DNA of 16,377 nt, taken from contig VAXA01000134.1 of assembly GCA_005883365.1 (NCBI GenBank), forward strand, positions 1 through 16,377, in the 5' to 3' direction. Source of the DNA: Actinomycetota bacterium. GTDB lineage: Bacteria > Actinomycetota > Thermoleophilia > Gaiellales > Gaiellaceae. Below, in pieces: positions 6,630-13,988 of the stretch. Every line of letters starts with the position of its first letter. Position 1 is the stretch's first letter. A program made the position numbers and the translations under genes. A model generated the notes under the pieces. The model searched no databases, was not told the origin of the DNA, and worked only from the letters and a program-made list of their open reading frames with translations.

Positions 6630-8345
6630 CTAGTCGGCCTGTGGCTGAAGCAACCCGATGCCGAGCTCGCGCAGCGCAGTGTCGGGATACGGCGTCGGTG
6701 CCCCGGTGAGCGGATCCGACCCGCTTGCGATCTTCGGGAACGCGGTCACCTGCCGGATGTCGGGCTCCCGCGCAAGCAAGGCGATGAAGCGGTCGATGCC
6801 CATGGCGAAGCCGCCATGTGGCGGCGGGCCCATCTGGAGCGCATCGAGGAGGAAGCCGAACTTGTCCCGCTGCTCCTCCTCACCCATCCCCATCACGCGG
6901 AAGACGGCCTGCTGAACCTCTGCCTGGTGGATCCGGATCGAGCCGGAGCCGAGCTCCCAGCCGTTCCAGATCAGGTCGTAGTGCTGGCCGCGCACGTGCG
7001 CGGAGTCGGACTCGATCCTCTGCTCCTCGCCGCCGATCGGAGCCGTGAACGGGTGATGCATGAACGTCCAACCGCCAAACTCCTCGCTGATCTCGAAGAG
7101 CGGGAAGTCGTGGATCCAATGGAAGACATCGAGGCCGGCGTCGATCAGGTCGAGCTCCCGCGCAAGGTGCAAGCGGAGCAGCCCGAGCACACGGCTTACC
7201 ACGGCTTCCTCGTCCGCGACGAACAGCGCCGTTGCCTCTTCCGGGACACCGAACGCCTTCAGCTCGCGCTCCGAGAGGAACTTGGAGACCTGCCTGAGGT
7301 TCGCGAGCCCCTTGGCACCCCACTCCTTCGCGAGCTCCTCCAGCCGCGCTTGCTCCGCACGAGAGTACGTACGCGGGACGACGACGTAGCGCACGCACGG
7401 CGCGTTCTTGAAGACTCCGAACTCCGAGTCCCGTGTCACGTCCGTCGCGTCCTGGATCTCCATGCCAAAGCGAAGGTCAGGCTTGTCTGAGCCGTAACGA
7501 AGCATGGCGTCGGCATACGAGAGGTGCGGGAACGGCCGCTGCGGCGGCTCGACGCCTGCAGCCTCGAACGAGGCGGCGACACACGCCTCCATCACGTTGA
7601 GCACATCCTCGCGCTCGACGAACGCCATCTCGAAGTCAAGTTGGCGAAACTCGAACTGACGGTCGGCGCGGAGATCTTCGTCCCGCCAGCAGGTCGCGAT
7701 CTGGTAGTAGCGGTCGATCCCGCCCACCATGCAGAGCTGCTTGAACAGCTGGGGCGACTGGGCGAGGGCGAAAAAGCGCCCCGGCTGGAGTCGAACGGGC
7801 ACGAGGAAGTCGCGCGCGCCCTCGGGCGTGCCGCGGGTCATGCTCGGCGTCCAGACATCGATGAAGTCCCGCTCGTCCATGACATGGCGGATCGCCGCGA
7901 TCGCGGTGTGGTTGAGCCGGAGGTTGCGCTGCATCCGCTCTGTACGCATGTCGAGCCAGCGGTAGCGCAGGCGAAGCGTCTCGTCGACGTTCTCCTCGTC
8001 GAGCTGGAACGGGAGCGGCGTTGAGCGGGAGACGATCCGCAGCTCGTCGACCTGCACCTCGATCTGGCCGGACGGCAGGTTCGGGTTGACGAGTTCCGGC
8101 GCACGCGCGGTGACTTCGCCCACAGCCTGGAGCACGAACTCGTTGCGGATCTCGTGCGCGGTCTCGGCGGCGACGGGCGAGCGCTCCGGGTTGACGACCA
8201 GCTGGACCTTGCCGGTGTGGTCGCGAAGGTCGACGAAGACGAGCCCGCCGTGGTCGCGGCGTGTGTCGGCCCAGCCGGCGACCGTGACGCGGCGGCCGGC
8301 GTCGTCGGGCCGCAGCTCGCCGCACATCGCGTCGCGCCAGCTCAT
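6630..8345 (-). CDS. aspS: Aspartyl-tRNA synthetase (bacterial type), possibly non-discriminating
   Basis: This class II enzyme charges tRNA-Asp with aspartate. It has 571 residues, near the bacterial norm of about 590. The N-terminal OB-fold anticodon domain covers about 1-105 (WADTRRDHGGLVFVDLRD). The catalytic core starts with RYRWLDMR (127-134). Motif 2 is at about 219-240 (CWRDEDLRADRQFEFRQLDFEM), and motif 3 at 509-525 (PHGGFAMGIDRFIALLA) carries Arg519. The bacterial GAD insertion lies roughly at 285-405. His32 in RRDHGG is the residue found in several non-discriminating AspRS enzymes, which also make Asp-tRNA-Asn for amidation by GatCAB; discriminating enzymes such as that of E. coli usually have Leu there. 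Motif 2 reads QFEFRQLD where QPEFTQLD is usual. The ATG overlaps the hisS stop by four bases (ATGA), so the two synthetases are coupled. Confidence 0.97.
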   Translation of the reverse strand: MSWRDAMCGELRPDDAGRRVTVAGWADTRRDHGGLVFVDLRDHTGKVQLVVNPERSPVAAETAHEIRNEFVLQAVGEVTARAPELVNPNLPSGQIEVQVDELRIVSRSTPLPFQLDEENVDETLRLRYRWLDMRTERMQRNLRLNHTAIAAIRHVMDERDFIDVWTPSMTRGTPEGARDFLVPVRLQPGRFFALAQSPQLFKQLCMVGGIDRYYQIATCWRDEDLRADRQFEFRQLDFEMAFVEREDVLNVMEACVAASFEAAGVEPPQRPFPHLSYADAMLRYGSDKPDLRFGMEIQDATDVTRDSEFGVFKNAPCVRYVVVPRTYSRAEQARLEELAKEWGAKGLANLRQVSKFLSERELKAFGVPEEATALFVADEEAVVSRVLGLLRLHLARELDLIDAGLDVFHWIHDFPLFEISEEFGGWTFMHHPFTAPIGGEEQRIESDSAHVRGQHYDLIWNGWELGSGSIRIHQAEVQQAVFRVMGMGEEEQRDKFGFLLDALQMGPPPHGGFAMGIDRFIALLAREPDIRQVTAFPKIASGSDPLTGAPTPYPDTALRELGIGLLQPQAD

Positions 8346-9565
8346 CCCTGCAGGAGCTCCAGCAGCGCCGCCTCGTCCACCTCGACGTCGAGCTCCCCCC
8401 TGCGGCGGAGCGTCATGCCCCCTCCGGTGACGAGGAGGACCGAGCGCGCGCGTTTCTGTCCGTAGCCGATCTGGCCCTTCATCGAGCGGCCAGCGTAGTC
8501 GGCGTCGGCTGAAATGCCCTCTGTGCGCAGGCGGGCGAGCAGCGCCCGGACGGGCTGCCCCGGCTCGGCGGCGACGAACACGTCGAGCAAGTCCTCGTCG
8601 GCCGTGCTTCCTTCCTGCTCGAGCGCAAGCACGAGCCGCTCGATTCCCGCGCCGAACCCGACACCGGGGGTCGGCGGGCCGCCGATCTGCTCGACCAGAT
8701 AGTCATAGCGGCCGCCCCCTGAGATGCTCGACGCCTGCGTCGACTCGTCCGCGCCGAGGAACTCCCACGTCGTGCGCGAGTAGTAGTCGAGACCGCGCAC
8801 GAGCGTCGGGTCGAGGGCGTACCGGATCCCGGCGTCGTCGAGTGCCTCACGAACCGCGGCGAAGTGCTCCTCGCACGCTGGACAGAGCGACTCGCCGATC
8901 TTCGGCGCGTCCTCGAGCGCGGCGCGCACCTCCGGGCTCTTGACGTCGAAGACGCGAAGCGGGCTCGTCGCGCGCTTCTGCCGCGCGTCCGCGTCGAGCA
9001 GGTCGGCGTGCTCGTCGAGCCACGCGTTGAGGCGGTCGACGTATGCCGGACGGCATTCGCGGTCGCCTATCGAGTTGAGGTGAAGCTCGTAGCGGGTGAT
9101 CCCGAGATTGCGGAGCAGTGTGTCGTAGAGCGCGATCACCTCCGCGTCGACGGCGGGCGCAGCCGAGCCGATGGACTCGACCGAGAGCTGGTTGTGCTCG
9201 CGGTAGCGGCCGCGCTGCGGCTTGTCGTAGCGGTAGTACGTTGCGAGCGTGTACAGCTTCACCGGCTGCGGCTCCTGCTGCATGCCGTTTTCGACGTAGG
9301 CCCGGCAGATCGGCGCGGTCGCTTCCGGACGGAGCGCGAGGGTCCGGCCGCCCCGGTCCTCGAAGACGTACATCTCCTTCTGGACGATGTCCGAGCCCTC
9401 TCCCGCGGTGCGCAGAAAGAGCGCGACGTCCTCGAAGACCGGCGTCTGGATCCGCCGGTAGCCGTAGAGCGCGCACAGCCGCTCCATCTCCCCTGTCACC
9501 TTCCGCCAGAGTGGCTGCTCGGACGGGAGGATGTCGCGCGTCCCCCGCGGCCGCTCGATCTTCAC
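8342..9565 (-). CDS. hisS: Histidyl-tRNA synthetase
   Basis: This class II synthetase charges tRNA-His. The start is GTG (VKIERPRGTRDILP), because the family begins with this PRGTRD block and the codon forms a 4-base GTGA overlap with the upstream MBL gene stop. The protein has 407 residues, typical for bacterial HisRS. Motif 1 is around TPVFEDVALFLRTAGEGSDIV (41-61), and TLALRPEATAPICRAY (75-90) binds substrate. Motif 2 is YRYDKPQRGRYREHNQ (111-126), a variant of the usual FRYERPQ form. The histidine-specific LVRGLDYYSRTTWEF is at 255-269, and SGGGRYDYL (282-290) plus GFGAGIERL (303-311) form motif 3. The C-terminal anticodon-binding domain covers about 325-407. The order MBL hydrolase, hisS, aspS is a recurrent bacterial cluster. 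Confidence 0.97.
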   Translation of the reverse strand: MKIERPRGTRDILPSEQPLWRKVTGEMERLCALYGYRRIQTPVFEDVALFLRTAGEGSDIVQKEMYVFEDRGGRTLALRPEATAPICRAYVENGMQQEPQPVKLYTLATYYRYDKPQRGRYREHNQLSVESIGSAAPAVDAEVIALYDTLLRNLGITRYELHLNSIGDRECRPAYVDRLNAWLDEHADLLDADARQKRATSPLRVFDVKSPEVRAALEDAPKIGESLCPACEEHFAAVREALDDAGIRYALDPTLVRGLDYYSRTTWEFLGADESTQASSISGGGRYDYLVEQIGGPPTPGVGFGAGIERLVLALEQEGSTADEDLLDVFVAAEPGQPVRALLARLRTEGISADADYAGRSMKGQIGYGQKRARSVLLVTGGGMTLRRRGELDVEVDEAALLELLQG

Positions 9566-10206
9566 GACGCGGGCGCGCGGAGCTCTGCGAGGAACGGATT
9601 GCGCGCGAGCTCGACGCCGAGCGTCGTCTCGTGGCCGTGGCCGGGATGGACGACGGTCTCGGGCGGGAGCCGCTCGGCGAGCATCCGCACCGAGGCGAGC
9701 AGCGTGTCCCAGTCGGCGCCGGGCAGGTCGACGCGTCCGACCGAGCCGGCGAAGAGGAGGTCGCCGCTGAAGAGCTCGCCTCCGGCATGGAAGGCGAGGT
9801 GCGCCGGCGAGTGGCCGGGCACCGCGAGGCACTCGAAGGAAATACCGGCGACCTCGATCGTCTCGCCGCCGCTCAGTAGGTGCTCCGGCGCATGCGGGCG
9901 CCCCTGGACGCCGACCGGCGCGAACTCCGGAAAGCGTTCGAGCTTCTCGCGCTCGCCCTCCGGCATCCAGACCTCTGCGCCGGTGCCCTCGGCGAGGTCG
10001 GCCACGCCACCGAGGTGGTCGAAGTGGCCGTGCGTGATGAGGATCCCTGCGCACGACGCGCCGAGCCGGGCGAGCTCGAGGCGGAGATCCGCCGCATCGC
10101 CGCCCGGATCGACGACAGCGCACTCCGGCGCGCCGCGCTCTCGCCGGACGACGTAGCAGTTCGTCTGAAGCGGGCCGAGCTCGTATCTGTCGACGGCGAG
10201 CGGCAT
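9562..10206 (-). CDS. MBL-fold metallo-hydrolase (glyoxalase II-like)
   Basis: A 214-residue metallo-beta-lactamase-fold hydrolase, probably cytoplasmic. The metal-binding THGHFDH is at 58-64 (H59, H61, D63, H64). Further ligands are H132 in VPGHSPAH, D149 in SGDLLF and H187/H190 in VHPGHG. The set is complete for a two-metal site. The family includes hydroxyacylglutathione hydrolase-like enzymes, but the real substrate cannot be read from sequence, so no symbol is assigned. The ATG at 10206 is preferred over an in-frame upstream start because the conserved DRYELGPLQTNCYVV block begins within a few residues. No ribosome binding site precedes it, but a TAGACT hexamer 7 bases upstream suggests a leaderless transcript. 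It is the first gene of the MBL-hisS-aspS operon and is divergent from the cupin gene with 59 bases between starts. Confidence 0.92.
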   Translation of the reverse strand: MPLAVDRYELGPLQTNCYVVRRERGAPECAVVDPGGDAADLRLELARLGASCAGILITHGHFDHLGGVADLAEGTGAEVWMPEGEREKLERFPEFAPVGVQGRPHAPEHLLSGGETIEVAGISFECLAVPGHSPAHLAFHAGGELFSGDLLFAGSVGRVDLPGADWDTLLASVRMLAERLPPETVVHPGHGHETTLGVELARNPFLAELRAPAS

Positions 10207-10213
10207 GGCGGCG

Positions 10214-10219
10214 AGTCTA
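10214..10219 (-). promoter_or_regulatory. Candidate -10 element (TAGACT) for the MBL-hisS-aspS operon
   Basis: On the minus strand CACTAGACTCG ends four bases (CCGCC before ATG, counting the spacer) short of the start region; the TAGACT hexamer itself is exactly 7 bases before the MBL start codon. The same 11 bases occur before hutH at the equivalent place. The spacing predicts transcription starting at or next to the ATG. No clear -35 box is seen. Confidence 0.45.
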
Positions 10220-10251
10220 GTGGAGCGCTGGTTAGCCGCCCGGCGGGTGCG

Positions 10252-10257
10252 GGAAGG
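10252..10257 (+). promoter_or_regulatory. Ribosome binding site of the cupin gene
   Basis: GGAAGG lies 8 bases before the GTG at 10266. It is one of the few clear Shine-Dalgarno matches in the window and supports this GTG as the cupin start. Confidence 0.55.
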
Positions 10258-10265
10258 GCTCGTTC

Positions 10266-10628
10266 GTGCGCTACTGGAAGCTTGGCGAGGTCGAGATGCC
10301 GCACGGCACCCGGTCACCCGTCGTCCTGCACTCGAGGGAGGGTGCCGAGAGAGCCGTCCTCATCTCGTTGCGTCCCGGCGAGTCGCTCGGCGACCACGGC
10401 GTGAAGGAGTCCGCGCTCCTCCTCGTGCTCGACGGAGCGCTGCGCGTCGAAGCCGCCGGCGAGTCGGTCGAGGCGGACGCCGGGGCGCTCTTCCACTTCG
10501 ACCCGGACGAGCGGCGCTCGGTCACGAGCGGCGGCGGCGCTAGGCTCCTCCTGCTCCTCGCGCCATGGCCCGGCGAGGGTCACTACCGGGGCCAGCGTCC
10601 GGCGTCGTCCGGCCTCAGCGCTTCTTAG
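10266..10628 (+). CDS. Small single-domain cupin protein, metal site incomplete
   Basis: A 120-residue protein with one cupin beta-barrel. Residues 36-61 (RPGESLGDHGVKESALLLVLDGALRV) fit cupin motif 1, and 69-86 (EADAGALFHFDPDERRSV) fit motif 2. Motif 1 keeps a single His (H44), and in motif 2 the usual His of the P-x-x-x-H turn is replaced by Arg84. A classical 3-His/1-Glu metal site is therefore not present; H77 is the only other nearby candidate. It may bind a ligand without metal catalysis. The GTG start has GGAAGG 8 bases upstream. The gene diverges from the MBL hydrolase, and its last 14 bases overlap the end of the convergent membrane protein gene. No partner or substrate is suggested by the context. 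Confidence 0.82.
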   Translation: MRYWKLGEVEMPHGTRSPVVLHSREGAERAVLISLRPGESLGDHGVKESALLLVLDGALRVEAAGESVEADAGALFHFDPDERRSVTSGGGARLLLLLAPWPGEGHYRGQRPASSGLSAS

Positions 10629-11055
10629 GCTGCCGCTTCCCTTCCTGCTGCTCGGCGCGCCGTTGCCAGCGGTTGTGCGAAAAGCGGTCGATCGTGTACG
10701 TGAAGGGGATGAAGAGGGCGGTGTAGACCGCCGCGAGGCCGAGCGCCGGCCCGAGGCTGTGGCCCCCGTTCTTCGATCCGAGGATGTAGAAGAGCGCGAA
10801 GATCGCAGCGCCGAGGATCGCCGAGCGTTTCGCCGCCCGCTGCCAGGACGGCGGCGGGGGGACGCGCACGGGCCTGCCGCCGCGTTGCTGCTGAGCCGCC
10901 TTCGACTTCGGCTTGGCTACGTCGGTCCGCGCGGGCGCGGCGACGAGCTCCTCCGGCGGCTCCTCGAGCTCGTTCCCTTCCCCGTCGACCCAGACGGTCT
11001 CGTATTCGTGCCGGCGTCCCTTCTGCGCCCGACGCCGCTGTTTCCTCGTCGGCAT
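10615..11055 (-). CDS. Small two-helix membrane protein of unknown function, last gene of the hut operon
   Basis: A 146-residue protein that I do not recognise. It begins with a strongly basic stretch (about 1-16), followed by an acidic and proline-rich linker. Two predicted membrane helices follow: about 78-93 (SAILGAAIFALFYILG) and about 100-121 (LGPALGLAAVYTALFIPFTY). The tail is basic (129-146). The basic ends suggest that both termini lie in the cytoplasm by the positive-inside rule. The ATG is only 6 bases after the hutI stop and has no Shine-Dalgarno sequence; the bases between are CCCTCC. Translation probably depends on coupling to hutI. It overlaps the convergent cupin gene by 14 bases. 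A transport or histidine-related role is possible from position only; the basic-linker-two-helix form is also common in unrelated small membrane proteins. Confidence 0.75.
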   Translation of the reverse strand: MPTRKQRRRAQKGRRHEYETVWVDGEGNELEEPPEELVAAPARTDVAKPKSKAAQQQRGGRPVRVPPPPSWQRAAKRSAILGAAIFALFYILGSKNGGHSLGPALGLAAVYTALFIPFTYTIDRFSHNRWQRRAEQQEGKRQPKKR

Positions 11056-11061
11056 GGAGGG

Positions 11062-12282
11062 CTAGCGTAGCTCGCCCCCGACGACCACCTTGGCGACGAC
11101 GCGGCCCCCGAGGTGGTATGCGAGGTAGCGCCAGTCGGACGCGTCGAGGAGCGTGATGTCGGCGCGATGGCCGGGCGCGAGACGGCCGATCCGGTCGGCG
11201 CGCCCGAGCACGTGAGCTGCGTTGACCGTGCAGGCGGCGAGCGCCTCCGCGGGCGAGAGATGGAGCTGCGTTGCGGCGAGGGAGCAGACGAGCGGCAGAC
11301 TCTCGCAGAAGGCGCTGCCCGGGTTGAAGTCCGTTGCCAGGGCGACGGCGGCGCCGGCGTCGATGAGTGCTCGCGCAGGCGGCATCGGTCGGCCGAGGAA
11401 GAGCGCGCTCGCCGGCAGGAGCACGCCCACGACGTCGCTCGCCGCGAGGGTCCGGATCCCCTCCTCGCCCGTAGCCTCGAGATGGTCGACGGACCGGGCC
11501 CCGAGCTCGACGGCGAGCGGGATCGCTCCTGACTCCGTGAACTGGTCCCCGTGCAGCCGTAGCGCGAGACCCGCCTCCCGGCACGTCTCGAGGTAGCGCC
11601 GCGCCTGCGTCGCGTCGAAAGCGCCACGCTCGAGGAAGACGTCAGCCGCCTCGGCGATCTCGGCCGCCTCCGGCAGCACCTCGGAAAGCGCGAAGTCGAG
11701 GTACGCGTCGGCGTCGGGCAACTCGGGCGGCACGGCGTGCGCGCCGAGCCAGGTCGGGACGCCACCCGCCTGCCGGATGGCGCGCAGAGACGCGAGCTCG
11801 GTTGCCCGGTCGAGCCCGTAGCCGGACTTCGCCTCGAAAGTCGTCGTGCCCTCGCGCAGCATCCACGAGCGATGCAGCTCGACCGCGGCTCGCAGTCCGT
11901 CCTCGCCCGCCGCACGCGTGGCACGGACGGTGGAGAGAATCCCGCCGCCGGCCGCGTGCAGCTCCTCGTAGCTCGCGCCGCCGGCGCGGAACGAGAACTC
12001 GTCGACGCGGTCGCCCCCGAAGGCCGCGTGCGTGTGGCAGTCGACGAGGCCGGGCACCGCGCACAGCCCGCGGCACTCGACCTCGACGACGTCGCCGGCG
12101 ATTGCCGGCAAGTCGCGCATCCGCCCGACGGCCTCGATCGACTCGCCGTCGCACAGGACGAAGGCGTCCTCGAGCACCTCGACTTCGCCGAGCGCCGGTC
12201 CGCGGAGGGGAGCACCCGTCCCGGCCGGCGTCGCCAGCTGCGCGAAGTCGCGGAGCAGCAGGCGCGCGCCGGTCAGCGTCAC
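11062..12282 (-). CDS. hutI: Imidazolonepropionase
   Basis: The third enzyme of histidine degradation opens the ring of imidazolone-5-propionate to give N-formimino-L-glutamate. It has 406 residues, the usual length. It belongs to the amidohydrolase superfamily, with metal ligands H83 and H85 in [13 protein letters not shown]244 in LRLHGDQF and D318 in ATDFNPGS. H267 in VDHLEA is the conserved catalytic-site His. [10 protein letters not shown] (149-158) is the substrate-binding block that distinguishes HutI from other amidohydrolases. The GTG start shares four bases (GTGA) with the hutU stop, so translation is coupled. The order hutH-hutU-hutI follows the reaction order. The membrane protein gene begins 6 bases downstream. 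Confidence 0.96.
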   Translation of the reverse strand: MTLTGARLLLRDFAQLATPAGTGAPLRGPALGEVEVLEDAFVLCDGESIEAVGRMRDLPAIAGDVVEVECRGLCAVPGLVDCHTHAAFGGDRVDEFSFRAGGASYEELHAAGGGILSTVRATRAAGEDGLRAAVELHRSWMLREGTTTFEAKSGYGLDRATELASLRAIRQAGGVPTWLGAHAVPPELPDADAYLDFALSEVLPEAAEIAEAADVFLERGAFDATQARRYLETCREAGLALRLHGDQFTESGAIPLAVELGARSVDHLEATGEEGIRTLAASDVVGVLLPASALFLGRPMPPARALIDAGAAVALATDFNPGSAFCESLPLVCSLAATQLHLSPAEALAACTVNAAHVLGRADRIGRLAPGHRADITLLDASDWRYLAYHLGGRVVAKVVVGGELR

Positions 12283-13988
12283 GCGTCGCTGGGGACGTGC
12301 GGGATCCGCAGCCCGCCTTCCTCAGCGGCGGCGAGCGCCTCCGGGTAGCCCGCGTCAGCGTGCCGCATCACGCCCGTGCCCGGGTCCGTGGTCAGCACAC
12401 GCTCGAGCCGTTCCGCCTGCGCGTCGGTGCCGTCGGCGACGACGACCATTCCCGCGTGGATCGCGTTGCCGATCCCCACACCACCGCCGTGGTGGACGCT
12501 CACCCACGTCGCTCCCGCTGCGACGTTGACGAGCGCGTTGAGGATCGGCCAGTCCGCGATCGCGTCGGAGCCGTCGCGCATCGCTTCGGTCTCGCGATAC
12601 GGAGAGGCGACGGAGCCGGCGTCGAGGTGATCCCGCCCGATCACCACCGGCGCCTTCACGTCGCCGCTTCGCACGAGCTCGTTGATCGCCAGACCTGCCT
12701 TCGCGCGGTCCCCGTAGCCGAGCCAGCAGATCCGGGCGGGCAGCCCCTGGAACGCCACCCGCTCGGACGCCAGCGCGAGCCACCGCTGCAAGAGCGGATC
12801 GTCCGGGAACAGCTCCCGCAGGCGGTCGTCGATCGCTGCGATGTCCGCCGGATCCCCCGACAGCACGGCCCAACGGAAGGGGCCGACCCCGCGGCAGAAG
12901 AGCGGCCGGATATAGGCCGGGACGAAGCCCGGGTATGCGAACGCCTCTTCTACGCCATCTTCACGCGCCTCACCCCGCAGGTTGTTGCCATAATCGAAAA
13001 CATACGCGCCTCGTCGGACGTACTCGAGCAGCGCCTCGACGTGGCGGACGATCGACTCGCGCGCGAGCCGCAGGTACTCGTCCGGATCGGACGAGCGCAG
13101 CGCCGCCGCCTCGTCCACCGCATAGCCGCGCGGCACGTAGCCGTTCAGCGGGTCATGCGCGGCCGTCTGGTCGGTGATCAGGTCGAACTCCTCGCCGCGG
13201 GAAACGAGCTCCGGGACGACGTCCGCCGCGTTCCCGAGCAGGCCGACCGAGAGCGGCCGGCGCTCGCCCGCCGCGGCCCGAACGCGTTCGAGCGCGTCGT
13301 CGAGCGAATCGGTCGCCTCATCGAGGTAGCGGGTCTCGAGCCGCCGCTCGATCCGGTGCGGATCGACCTCGACGCAGAGGATCGCCGCGCCGGCCATCGT
13401 GCCGGCGAGCGGCTGCGCACCCCCCATGCCGCCGAGCCCGGCGGTGAGGATCGTCCGGCCGCGCAGATCGGGCGAGCCGAAGTGCTTCTCACCCGCTGCC
13501 GCGAAGGTCTGGTACGTGCCCTGCAGAATCCCCTGGGTGCCGATGTAAATCCACGAGCCGGCGGTCATCTGCCCGAACATCGTCAGCCCCTCGGCCTCGA
13601 GCCGGCGGAACTCGTCCCAGGTCGCCCACCGCGGCACGAGGAGCGCGTTCGCGATCAGCACGCGCGGCGCACCCTCGTGCGTCGTGAAGACGCCGACCGG
13701 CTTGCCGCTCTGGACGAGCAGCGTCTCGTCGGAGCCGAGCTCGAGCAGCGCCGCCACGATTGCACGCAGCGCCTCATGATTGCGGGCCGCCTTGCCAGAG
13801 CCGCCGTAGACGACGAGCTCCTCGGGCCGCTCGGCGACCTCGGCGTCGAGGTTGTTGAGAAGCATCCGCAGCGGCGCCTCGGTCGACCACTGGCGCGCGT
13901 TCAGGTCGATCCCGCGGGGAGCGCGGATCGATGTGAGGTCGCCGACCAGCGCCTCGACCCGCCCGGCGAGACTCGCGGTCGTGCTCAC
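12279..13988 (-). CDS. hutU: Urocanate hydratase (urocanase)
   Basis: The second enzyme of histidine degradation adds water to urocanate to give imidazolone propionate, using tightly bound NAD as an electrophile. It has 569 residues (family about 555-560). The NAD-binding [13 protein letters not shown] is at 184-196. [20 protein letters not shown] (44-63) and the long block from GRDHLD through [10 protein letters not shown] are family signatures. C421 in [13 protein letters not shown] matches the active-site cysteine known as Cys410 in the Pseudomonas putida enzyme. The GTG start (VSTTASLAG) is chosen because it overlaps the hutH stop as GTGA and gives the normal N-terminus; the much longer open frame upstream is antisense-style read-through of hutH in another frame. 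Confidence 0.97.
   Translation of the reverse strand: MSTTASLAGRVEALVGDLTSIRAPRGIDLNARQWSTEAPLRMLLNNLDAEVAERPEELVVYGGSGKAARNHEALRAIVAALLELGSDETLLVQSGKPVGVFTTHEGAPRVLIANALLVPRWATWDEFRRLEAEGLTMFGQMTAGSWIYIGTQGILQGTYQTFAAAGEKHFGSPDLRGRTILTAGLGGMGGAQPLAGTMAGAAILCVEVDPHRIERRLETRYLDEATDSLDDALERVRAAAGERRPLSVGLLGNAADVVPELVSRGEEFDLITDQTAAHDPLNGYVPRGYAVDEAAALRSSDPDEYLRLARESIVRHVEALLEYVRRGAYVFDYGNNLRGEAREDGVEEAFAYPGFVPAYIRPLFCRGVGPFRWAVLSGDPADIAAIDDRLRELFPDDPLLQRWLALASERVAFQGLPARICWLGYGDRAKAGLAINELVRSGDVKAPVVIGRDHLDAGSVASPYRETEAMRDGSDAIADWPILNALVNVAAGATWVSVHHGGGVGIGNAIHAGMVVVADGTDAQAERLERVLTTDPGTGVMRHADAGYPEALAAAEEGGLRIPHVPSDA

Noticed and set aside
4855..6633. 592-residue plus-strand open frame antisense to mnmA
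   Set aside because: It has no recognisable motif and mirrors the codon bias of mnmA, a typical GC-rich shadow.
8864..10156. 430-residue plus-strand open frame antisense to hisS and the MBL gene
   Set aside because: The opposite strand encodes clear HisRS and MBL motifs, and this frame has none.
10207..10317. Upstream in-frame start for the MBL hydrolase
   Set aside because: The extra 37 residues are basic and Ser-rich, cover the promoter-like region and part of the cupin gene, and precede the normal family N-terminus.
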